The notes under the pieces are model-generated. The model worked only from the letters and a program-made list of their open reading frames with translations. It ran no database searches and was not told the DNA's origin. A stretch of 36,871 nucleotides of DNA. Source: SLJN01 sp964505385. Its GTDB lineage: Bacteria; Bacteroidota; Rhodothermia; Balneolales; Natronogracilivirgulaceae. Below are positions 1-6,549 of the stretch, piece by piece. Position numbers and translations under genes: made by a program. The stretch covers positions 1 to 36,871 of the forward strand of contig CAZDIA010000030.1 in the NCBI GenBank assembly GCA_964505385.1, read 5' to 3'. Positions within the stretch are counted from its first letter, which is position 1, and every line of letters begins with the position of its first letter.

Positions 1-48
1 TGTGCTACAACATGTTACAAGAATTGAAATTTAGATTAACCGGACACT
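1..48. mobile_element. Possible insertion sequence terminus at window edge
   Basis: The first 48 bases carry in-frame stops at 25-27 and 37-39 relative to the radical SAM frame and show no resemblance to that family. Homology begins abruptly at about base 49. The stretch ends in CGGACACTACT (41-51), which matches 9 of 11 bases of CGGACAGTAGT at 29961-29971, just outside the start of an IS4-type transposase remnant, and in the same orientation. I infer that this is the end of a related element inserted in the radical SAM gene. The rest of the element lies outside the window, so this is tentative. Confidence 0.35.
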
Positions 49-684
49 ACTGATACCTATACTGAGCCAACCGCTTTTCTGGAATACGCTTTAGACACTA
101 TGAAAATCGCCCGTGCGGAAGGTCTTAAAAACTGCCTCGTCTCTCACGGATTTATGTCAAAAGAGTCAGCTTCGGCGATAATTCCATATCTCGATGCCAA
201 CAATATTGATATCAAAAGTTTTTCCAATGAATTTTATAAACAAAATTGTAATGCACGCCTCAGGCCGGTGCTGGATACGGCAAAAATGATGAAAGCTGCC
301 GGTGTTTGGATTGAAATTACTACCCTTGCTATACCAACATTATCGGATTCTGAAGAAATGTTTAATGATATTGCCGATTTCATTTACCGGGAACTCGGCC
401 CCGAGACACCCTGGCACATCACCCGCTTTTCCGGATACATTTCCTGGAAGCTGCATCATTTGCCCGTCACTCCTCTTAGGACGTTACAAAAAGGCTACAA
501 AATCGGAAAAAAACGTGGGCTTAATCACGTGTATTTAGGTAATGTCCCCGGGAATAATCTGGAAAATACATATTGCCCCGGCTGTGAGGCTTTGTGTATT
601 GATCGTGCCGGGTTTTCTGTAAATCGATATGACAAGCATGGAAAATGCCCGCATTGTGATGCTGATATAGATATTATTGATTAG
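49..684 (+). pseudogene. AmmeMemoRadiSam system radical SAM enzyme, 5'-truncated
   Basis: This is the C-terminal part of the radical SAM component of the AmmeMemoRadiSam system, whose biological reaction is not firmly established. The recognisable family stretch starts at TYTEPT (about base 55) and runs to the stop at 682-684. The C-terminal half is well preserved, with the TPWHITRFS segment and paired cysteines CPGC and CPHC near the end. About 194 codons follow the first ATG at 100, against roughly 330-350 in full-length members. The N-terminal CxxxCxxC motif that holds the iron-sulfur cluster is missing, and stops lie directly upstream in frame. The protein cannot work as a radical SAM enzyme as it stands. 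Interruption by an IS and truncation at a contig edge are the two readings. The LigB-like partner gene follows after 36 bp, consistent with an operon. Confidence 0.8.
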
Positions 685-720
685 AATTTTTGACTCCACA
701 CTTAACGGAGGCTTATTATT

Positions 721-1347
721 ATGATAGTATTTGCATGTATTTCTCCTCATCCTCCGGTTCTTCTACCCGATGTCGGCCCCCCGCATAAAAAAGATCAGGT
801 TAAGAGCACTATTCAGAATCTGAGTGCTCTGGGTAACACTCTTGAAAAAAAGGCTCCTGATGAAATCATTATCTCATCACCTCATACTGATTGGGGTTTC
901 AATGTTCCGTTATATTTCCTCGCACCGGATTTTCAGGGCAAGATTCATAAATATTTAACCGGGAGTGAAAATCCACATTTCCATTTTGAAGAAGGCAAAA
1001 AAACTTATCACTCAACTATTAAAAATCAGAAAACAGATATAGCCTTAATTGCTAGCGGTGATCTTTCCCATCGCCTGATGGACGGCGGCCCTGATGACTT
1101 TAACCCTGAGGGGCCGGTATATGATCAAGAGTTAATTGATTCCCTAAAGTCCTGCGGCATAAAACATATTTTGAATCTCACCGAGATTTACCCTAATGCC
1201 GGAGAGTGTGGACACCGCTCATTTTGTTATCTACTCGGCATTCTTGAAGCGCAGTATGAAGAAACTTCTAAATCGTATTCTGCCGAAATCCTGTCTTATG
1301 AAGCTCCATTTGGTGTAGGATATCTGGTGGCTGAATTCAAATTATAA
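721..1347 (+). CDS. LigB/MEMO-like protein of the AmmeMemoRadiSam system
   Basis: The 208-residue product resembles class III extradiol dioxygenase subunit B (LigB/MEMO fold). Recognisable parts are the N-terminal SPHPPVLLPDVG with H10, SSPHTDW with H55, SGDLSH with H117, and GECGHRS with H165. Such histidines form the metal site in LigB enzymes, whereas MEMO-type members may be non-catalytic. In other genomes this domain is often fused or adjacent to an AMMECR1 domain, which is absent here. The start is supported by GGAGG at about 705-709. It lies 36 bp after the radical SAM remnant and was probably co-transcribed with it. If the upstream gene is truly broken, this gene may now lack its partner. 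Family assignment is good; the substrate is unknown. Confidence 0.75.
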   Translation: MIVFACISPHPPVLLPDVGPPHKKDQVKSTIQNLSALGNTLEKKAPDEIIISSPHTDWGFNVPLYFLAPDFQGKIHKYLTGSENPHFHFEEGKKTYHSTIKNQKTDIALIASGDLSHRLMDGGPDDFNPEGPVYDQELIDSLKSCGIKHILNLTEIYPNAGECGHRSFCYLLGILEAQYEETSKSYSAEILSYEAPFGVGYLVAEFKL

Positions 1348-1355
1348 GCGTTATC

Positions 1356-1434
1356 ATAAATGCTGTCAGGTCCTTCGTACGCTGTCAGATTTTTTAAAAA
1401 CCCAACAGCATCCACCGAACCTGTCGGCGTTTAT
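1356..1434. repeat. Imperfect inverted repeat between convergent genes
   Basis: Bases 1356-1371 and 1419-1434 can pair over 16 positions with one mismatch and two G-U pairs if transcribed rightward. The 47-base loop contains two direct copies of CTGTCAG (the first within the left arm) and a T-run. The hairpin sits between the end of the LigB-like gene and the end of sufE, so it may act as a terminator. No clean U-tract follows directly, which makes that role uncertain. Confidence 0.4.
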
Positions 1435-1498
1435 CATTTTCCCAGGCTTTTTTAAAACTCTGTTTAGTTCCGGCTTGTCCGGTTAGGAGTAAAGGAGT

Positions 1499-1924
1499 TT
1501 ATTCCTGTATATTCTTTCTGTAACCCTCAGCTATCATCCTCATCTCCCGCAGAATAGCAGCCAGTCCGTCAGCCCGGGCCGGTGACAGATTGGATTCGAG
1601 GCCTGTTTCTCGGAAAACGTAGAGATCCGAATTGAGAATTTCATCCGGAGATTGTCCGTCGACCACCTTTAATATAAGCGCAATAATACCTTTGGTGAGC
1701 GTCGTGTCACTATCAGCCCGGAAATGCAGCCGGTCGTTTTTTAATTCCGCTTCCACCCAAACCTGCGACTGACACCCGGATACGGCATTCTCATCTTTCC
1801 TGATTTCATGGTTATCATCAGGCAGATTTCGGGCCTGTTCAATGAGATAGGCGTACCGATCCATCCAGTCGTCCATTTGCGACATTTCTTCAATGATTTT
1901 GTCCTGAACGGTATTGATACTCAT
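1499..1924 (-). CDS. sufE: SufE family cysteine desulfuration protein
   Basis: SufE accepts persulfide sulfur from the desulfurase SufS and passes it to the iron-sulfur scaffold. The 141-residue length is normal for the family. The acceptor cysteine C51 sits in the conserved VSGCQSQVW loop, and the ending region around LSPARADGLAAIL matches the SufE C-terminal helix. The ATG is 39 bp downstream of the sufS stop on the same strand, so the two are probably co-transcribed. SufB, SufC and SufD are not in the window, so the cluster is partial or split. Confidence 0.93.
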   Translation of the reverse strand: MSINTVQDKIIEEMSQMDDWMDRYAYLIEQARNLPDDNHEIRKDENAVSGCQSQVWVEAELKNDRLHFRADSDTTLTKGIIALILKVVDGQSPDEILNSDLYVFRETGLESNLSPARADGLAAILREMRMIAEGYRKNIQE

Positions 1925-1963
1925 CTCTTTTCGGCAGATTAAAATTTCAGATTCTTTTCAATC

Positions 1964-3196
1964 CTATTGTTGTAACATGGTTTGTACTGTTTTCAGTCCA
2001 GCTAAAAGTTGATCAATCTCTTCCGCAGTGTTGTACATGCCAAAACTGGCGCGGATCATCCCGTCAACATTGTAGCTTCGCATAAGCGGTTCAGCGCACA
2101 GCTTTCCGGTACGAACTGCTATACCCTTTTTGTCCAAAATCATACCGGCATCGTAATGATGAACGCCATCCAGGTTGAATGACAGCACGCTGCATCGATT
2201 AGAAGGATTTCCATACAATGTCACTCCTTCCGTTTCTCTTAATTGTTCAGCGGCATACTCTGTAAGTGCATTTTCATGTTCCGAGATGAATTCCATCCCG
2301 GCATGACTTACATAATCAATCGCATCACCAAGACTTGCAGCGGCAACGTAGTTACCGGTTCCCGCTTCAAACTTTAGCGGAAGCTCACCATAGCTGGTTT
2401 TCTCCATCTCAACGCGGGAGATCATCGCACCTCCTCCCTGATACGGCGGCATTGCATCGAGCCATTTTTCCTTTCCATAAAGCACTCCGATTCCGGTTTC
2501 GGCATATATCTTATGCCCAGAAAAGGCGAAGAAATCACAATCAAGTTCCTGCACATCCACAGGGAAATGTTGTATTGCCTGTGCCCCGTCTACCAGGACC
2601 GGAACTTCATGGTCGTGACTAACCTGAATTAATTTTTTAATATCATTTTGAGTACCCAAAACATGTGATACATAGGCCAGGCAGACAAGCCTGGTTTTCG
2701 GGTTTATCAGCTTCCCGAGTTCCCCGGCATCCAATGTTCCGTTTTTTGAGACCGGAAGCGTTTTAATTTTCGCTCCGTACCGTTCACACATCATCTGCCA
2801 CGGTACGATATTGGAATGGTGCTCCATCTCCGAGAGTATGATCTCATCCCCTTCGTTGACAAACGCATCCCCAAACGACGCCGCAACCAGATTAATGGAA
2901 TCGGTTGTTCCTTTGGTGAAAATCACCTCATGTTCTTTCGGAGCATTGATAAATTCGGCCGCCTTCTTTCGCGCATTTTCATAAGCATGGCTGGCTTCTT
3001 CGCTCAGGTAATGCGCACCCCGGTGAACATTGCTGTTGCTCTCACAGTAAAATTTCTGAACCCGATCCAGTACTTGTCGGGGTTTGTGTGTGGTTGCAGC
3101 ATTATCCAGATATACCAGCGGTTTTCCGTGAATTTGCTTTTCCAGAATCGGAAAATCTGCCCGGATGTGCTGAATACTCTTGCCGTTATTCTTCAT
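1964..3196 (-). CDS. sufS: Cysteine desulfurase SufS
   Basis: This PLP-dependent class V aminotransferase-fold enzyme removes sulfur from cysteine to leave an enzyme-bound persulfide. The 410-residue length fits the SufS/CsdA group. Visible motifs are the N-terminal YLDNAATT, SEMEHHSNIVPW with the cofactor-stacking histidine, SGHKIY with the PLP lysine K229, and the catalytic C367 in RTGKLCAEPLM. Most SufS proteins have His-His or Gln-His just before this cysteine, and here it is Lys-Leu, a minor variation near the active site. It lies 66 bp after the rhodanese gene and 39 bp before sufE. The triple order suggests a dedicated sulfur-transfer operon. Confidence 0.93.
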   Translation of the reverse strand: MKNNGKSIQHIRADFPILEKQIHGKPLVYLDNAATTHKPRQVLDRVQKFYCESNSNVHRGAHYLSEEASHAYENARKKAAEFINAPKEHEVIFTKGTTDSINLVAASFGDAFVNEGDEIILSEMEHHSNIVPWQMMCERYGAKIKTLPVSKNGTLDAGELGKLINPKTRLVCLAYVSHVLGTQNDIKKLIQVSHDHEVPVLVDGAQAIQHFPVDVQELDCDFFAFSGHKIYAETGIGVLYGKEKWLDAMPPYQGGGAMISRVEMEKTSYGELPLKFEAGTGNYVAAASLGDAIDYVSHAGMEFISEHENALTEYAAEQLRETEGVTLYGNPSNRCSVLSFNLDGVHHYDAGMILDKKGIAVRTGKLCAEPLMRSYNVDGMIRASFGMYNTAEEIDQLLAGLKTVQTMLQQ

Positions 3197-3262
3197 AACT
3201 CAACAGTTTAAACACGCTTACTTAATACATAAAATACCGGGTGATTCAACCCGGACTGTCTG

Positions 3263-4600
3263 CTATTTTGATGCCGGCATTTTTTCCGGGATTCCGGTTT
3301 CGTATGGTTTGCCGGCGTTGCTCCATTCAAACCAGCCGCCGTCGAACACTGATATATCAGGCCACCCCATCAGCCAGGCGTTAAAAAATGCCTCGCTGCC
3401 GCGCCAACCGGTACCACAGTAGAAAGCGTTGTGTTTATCCGGGATGATGCCGACCTCAGCCCAGTTTTTTTCAACTTCATGAAATTCACGGGTAGTATGA
3501 TCCAGATTGCGGTAATTTTCCATGTGATAGGCATCGCTGCCGCAATTGGCAAAAACCGCACCCGGAATCCGACCCTTCTTTTCGATATAATTGTAGCCAC
3601 TCACTTCCCCAATGAATTCACTCCAGCTGCGCACACTTACCAGGTTTTTATCATTTGATTCTAAAATTCTTTCAGCCTCCTCGAGGTCGGTAACCAACTC
3701 CGGAGCACCGGGGATGTTTGAACCGAAATCACTAACCGGCTGCGGTTCCACCTCCTCTGTTGACAACTCATATCCGGCATCTTCCCAGGCCTGCATGCCT
3801 CCGTTAAGTATCCGGACATCCTGCAGCCCGGCATACAACATCAGAAAAGCACAGCGAAATGCCCCAAGATGACCGGCACTGCTGCCGGGATACGGATCAT
3901 TATTATCCGGAAAAGAAAAACGGCCGTAAACGATTACCGTTGAATCGGATGTAATCCCAAGACTTTCCAGAGTTTCCTTTAACTCCCCCGGTGAGCGACG
4001 GTTCCAGGTTTCGGTATCTTCCAGCCAGTTTGTATCCAGGGCAACCGCGCCCGGTATATGACCGGTTTGGTAATCCGCATGGTTACGGTAATGGGAGTGG
4101 CAAATCACAAACCGCCGATCAGAGTTTTGTAATGACTCACGTGTATCGGGATTGATCTTATTTATCGTTAAATCATAAACCCATTCGGCCGGCACAAGAT
4201 GTTTGTGTCGTACAAGCGAATCCATAGGATACTCTTCATTGGCCGACCATTCATCCACAAAGCTGTAGTAGGCTCTTACGTTATCGTATCCGGCTTTTGT
4301 AAATTGCCGTCCTACTTTATCAATTTCCTCAGGTTGATAACCGTATATCACCAATTCATCCTCAGGCGTCAATCCTTTTGATTGTATGATATCCAACCAG
4401 TCTATATAATCAGCCCATTTTGCCGGAAGGCAACGCGCGCCACTGATATGACCGCCCCGCCCCTCTCCTTTGAGTGTCCAGCCATTGTAGGCATCTACCG
4501 GCCTGACATCGATAAGTTTCAATCCCGGCTTTTCAATTCTTGCCGACAGCTCTTCTGTGGTAATTTCTTTAAGCATACTCTGATTTATATCCTTCTTCAT
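3263..4600 (-). CDS. Sulfurtransferase with three rhodanese domains
   Basis: The protein has three consecutive rhodanese-like modules. The first starts near KLIDVRPVDAYNG, the second has HIPGAVALDTNW, and the third has GRIPGAVFANCG. Only the third carries an active-site cysteine, in the loop CGTGWRGS (C395 from this start). The equivalent loops in modules one and two lack cysteine, so these are probably structural or substrate-binding. Members of this group move sulfur from thiosulfate or other donors to acceptors such as cyanide or thiols. The ATG at 4600 is preferred: the longer frame opens with a GTG at 4660 and adds 20 residues without domain character, and another ATG lies 8 codons in. 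It is the first gene of a likely operon with sufS and sufE. No hydrophobic signal sequence is seen, so a cytoplasmic location is inferred. Confidence 0.85.
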   Translation of the reverse strand: MKKDINQSMLKEITTEELSARIEKPGLKLIDVRPVDAYNGWTLKGEGRGGHISGARCLPAKWADYIDWLDIIQSKGLTPEDELVIYGYQPEEIDKVGRQFTKAGYDNVRAYYSFVDEWSANEEYPMDSLVRHKHLVPAEWVYDLTINKINPDTRESLQNSDRRFVICHSHYRNHADYQTGHIPGAVALDTNWLEDTETWNRRSPGELKETLESLGITSDSTVIVYGRFSFPDNNDPYPGSSAGHLGAFRCAFLMLYAGLQDVRILNGGMQAWEDAGYELSTEEVEPQPVSDFGSNIPGAPELVTDLEEAERILESNDKNLVSVRSWSEFIGEVSGYNYIEKKGRIPGAVFANCGSDAYHMENYRNLDHTTREFHEVEKNWAEVGIIPDKHNAFYCGTGWRGSEAFFNAWLMGWPDISVFDGGWFEWSNAGKPYETGIPEKMPASK

Positions 4601-4802
4601 TATGCCCGTTCTGGTATGGTCTTCACTCTGAGTAACTCTGACTTTGAAGTAATAATTCACTGTTTTATGCGGAAATCGTCAATCGACCTTTAGTTCCGGT
4701 TGGATGGAGTTCAATTCTGCTGAACACATTGACACTCACGCAATTCATTAGCGGTAATAATAAACTGAACCGAACCCGGAATTGCAACATTAACAAAGAA
4801 TT

Positions 4803-4951
4803 TTAAGAAGTCAAGATGTAAAGGTGTCAAGAAAATAAGAGACTTTTGAAGGACCTGCCGTAGTATGGGTTTCGGGTTATTATTCTGGCATCTTTACTTC
4901 TTCATATTTTTACCTCTTTTCATCTTTACATCTTCCTCATTTACTTCTTCA
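4803..4951. repeat. Dispersed hairpin-forming intergenic repeat, copy A
   Basis: AAGAAGTCAAGATG at 4805-4818 pairs with CATCTTTACTTCTT at 4889-4902 at 13 of 14 positions. Further relatives of the right arm follow at 4921-4935 and 4939-4951. A second copy of the same arrangement lies at 23700-23805, with related arms and a related central stretch. It does not encode a protein. It may be a non-autonomous mobile repeat or a structured intergenic element. Confidence 0.6.
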
Positions 4952-4968
4952 AAATAATTTACTTTTCA

Positions 4969-4980
4969 TAGTTAGGGTAT
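4969..4980 (+). promoter_or_regulatory. Recurring intergenic motif TAGTTAGGGTAT
   Basis: The core AGTTAGGGTA recurs at 25183-25193 and 36780-36790 on the minus strand, with a weaker form at 23007-23020. In each case it lies in intergenic DNA and points towards the next gene. Here it points at the small ORF and carA. It does not match the usual Bacteroidota promoter, and its role is unknown. Confidence 0.35.
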
Positions 4981-5079
4981 CATCAAAAAATAACAACTCA
5001 AATTTTAAACAATTCCCTGCATGTTGTATTAGCTTGATTGCTACTTAATTTTTATATTCATTCGATTAATATCAAGCAC

Positions 5080-5247
5080 ATGAGCAAACTTAGAATCAAT
5101 ATAAAATTCCGGGATTTTATCAGAGGTCGAGATAAGCTGTGGCTGTCTCTGAAGAAAAAATCACTTTCAATTACCGGAATCGTTAAAAGCCAAACCGGCA
5201 GTATTGCAGGTATTGCGTTTGCTCCGATAACTCACGCGTCTGGTTAA
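5080..5247 (+). CDS. Small hypothetical protein upstream of carA
   Basis: This 55-codon ORF starts at ATG 5080; an in-frame TTG at 5038 would extend it. The product is basic at its N-terminus (MSKLRINIKFRDFIRGRDK) and ends in a small-residue-rich segment, GSIAGIAFAPITHASG. I do not recognise it. A 7-bp inverted repeat (5032-5038 with 5071-5077) lies just before the ATG, and a strong terminator hairpin follows 38 bases after the stop. This suggests a separate short transcript or a leader controlling carA. No Shine-Dalgarno sequence is visible, and chance occurrence is possible. Confidence 0.35.
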   Translation: MSKLRINIKFRDFIRGRDKLWLSLKKKSLSITGIVKSQTGSIAGIAFAPITHASG

Positions 5248-5285
5248 TGAACAACACAATTGCAAATTTGCTAAAATTTCTTTGG

Positions 5286-5323
5286 AATCCGGCTCGTCAG
5301 CTAATTGGCAGCCGGATTTTTTA
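5286..5323 (+). terminator. Rho-independent terminator or attenuator before carA
   Basis: AATCCGGCT (5286-5294) pairs perfectly with AGCCGGATT (5310-5318) around a 15-base loop and runs into TTTTTT. It ends 34 bases before the carA ATG and 38 bases after the stop of the small ORF. It either ends the upstream transcript or attenuates carAB. No clear competing antiterminator stem was spotted. Confidence 0.75.
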
Positions 5324-5356
5324 TGACCATCAATCCTTTAATTTTAATCATCCAGC

Positions 5357-6475
5357 ATGACATCAAACCAACCAGCAGTTCTCGTATTGGAAGACGGAAC
5401 GACCGCTACCGGCAAAGCGATCGGCGCCATTGGCAGTACCGGTGGCGAGCTGTGCTTTAATACCAGCATGACCGGCTATCAGGAGATCTTTACCGATCCA
5501 AGCTATCACGGTCAGTTGATGATGATGACCTACCCGCATATCGGAAATTACGGCGTTTCCCAACGCGATAATGAAGCACCTCACCCGATGGTGGAAGGAG
5601 TTATCGTGCGTTGCTACTCCGATGACTACAGTAACCCTCAGGCAAATGGGAGCCTTCATGAATGGCTCGATCAGCATGGAATCGTCGGGATCACCGGACT
5701 GGATACCCGTCGCCTGGTTCGTCATATTCGCCAAAAAGGTGTTCTCAATGCCGTGATTTCATCCGTAGAAACCGACGAACAAAAACTGCTGGAAAAGGCA
5801 AAATCCTGGCCTTCCATGGACGGACTGGAGTTGGCAACCAGCGTCAGCAGGAATGAACCTACGATACACGGGCCGGATGAAGGTTTGTGCATTGCCGCTT
5901 TTGATTACGGTATGAAACAAAACATAATCAAAAAGATGGTGGAACAGGGATTGAGGGTTATTGTTTTTCCCGCCCAAACTCCCTTTGATGAAGTAATGCA
6001 GGCCGAACCTGACGGATTCTTTTTCTCCAACGGACCGGGTGACCCCAACCCCATGGATTATGCAGTAGATACCATTGGTAAAGCAATCCAGAGCGGCAAG
6101 CCAATTTTCGGGATCTGCCTAGGGCATCAGGTTATGGCTTTACAGCAAGGTATCGGAGTCGAAAAAATGTTTGTCGGGCATCGCGGCGCCAATCATCCCG
6201 TAAAAAACCTGAAGACGAATCGAGTCGAAATTACCACTCAGAACCACGGATTCGGCATCTCAAAAAACGATGTGGACACATCTGTCGCCGAAATAACTCA
6301 CCGCAATCTGAACGACGGGACTGTAGAAGGGCTGGAATTCAAAAATTTTAGCGGATTCAGTGTGCAGTATCATCCGGAAGCCTCCCCGGGGCCGCATGAT
6401 TCAGCTTATCTGTTTGAAGAATTTACCCGAAGAGTGCAGCATGTTGCTAAAACCGACAACGTCGGGGTCAGTTGA
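5357..6475 (+). CDS. carA: Carbamoyl-phosphate synthase small subunit
   Basis: CarA hydrolyses glutamine and feeds ammonia to CarB to make carbamoyl phosphate for pyrimidines and arginine. The 372-residue length is typical. The N-terminal CPSase domain is seen in FNTSMTGYQEIFTDPSY and GITGLDTRRLVRHIR. The class I glutaminase domain has the nucleophile C254 in GICLGHQVM and the partner H339/E341 in QYHPEASPGP. It is followed 74 bp later by carB and lies just downstream of a terminator-like hairpin that could control it. Confidence 0.97.
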   Translation: MTSNQPAVLVLEDGTTATGKAIGAIGSTGGELCFNTSMTGYQEIFTDPSYHGQLMMMTYPHIGNYGVSQRDNEAPHPMVEGVIVRCYSDDYSNPQANGSLHEWLDQHGIVGITGLDTRRLVRHIRQKGVLNAVISSVETDEQKLLEKAKSWPSMDGLELATSVSRNEPTIHGPDEGLCIAAFDYGMKQNIIKKMVEQGLRVIVFPAQTPFDEVMQAEPDGFFFSNGPGDPNPMDYAVDTIGKAIQSGKPIFGICLGHQVMALQQGIGVEKMFVGHRGANHPVKNLKTNRVEITTQNHGFGISKNDVDTSVAEITHRNLNDGTVEGLEFKNFSGFSVQYHPEASPGPHDSAYLFEEFTRRVQHVAKTDNVGVS

Positions 6476-6549
6476 AGTCCCTGGACCGACTCGATGATAT
6501 AAACAGCAATCCGAAACTATTTTAAAATCACACCTGCAATAAAATTAGA

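Noticed and set aside
1..20. TGTGCTACA at the left edge matches part of the relB palindrome near 28943
   Set aside because: The shared 9 bases are too short to link the loci, and the left edge is better explained as part of an IS end.
4601..4660. GTG start for the triple-rhodanese gene
   Set aside because: The additional 20 residues lack domain or signal features, and an ATG at 4600 precedes the first module by a short linker.
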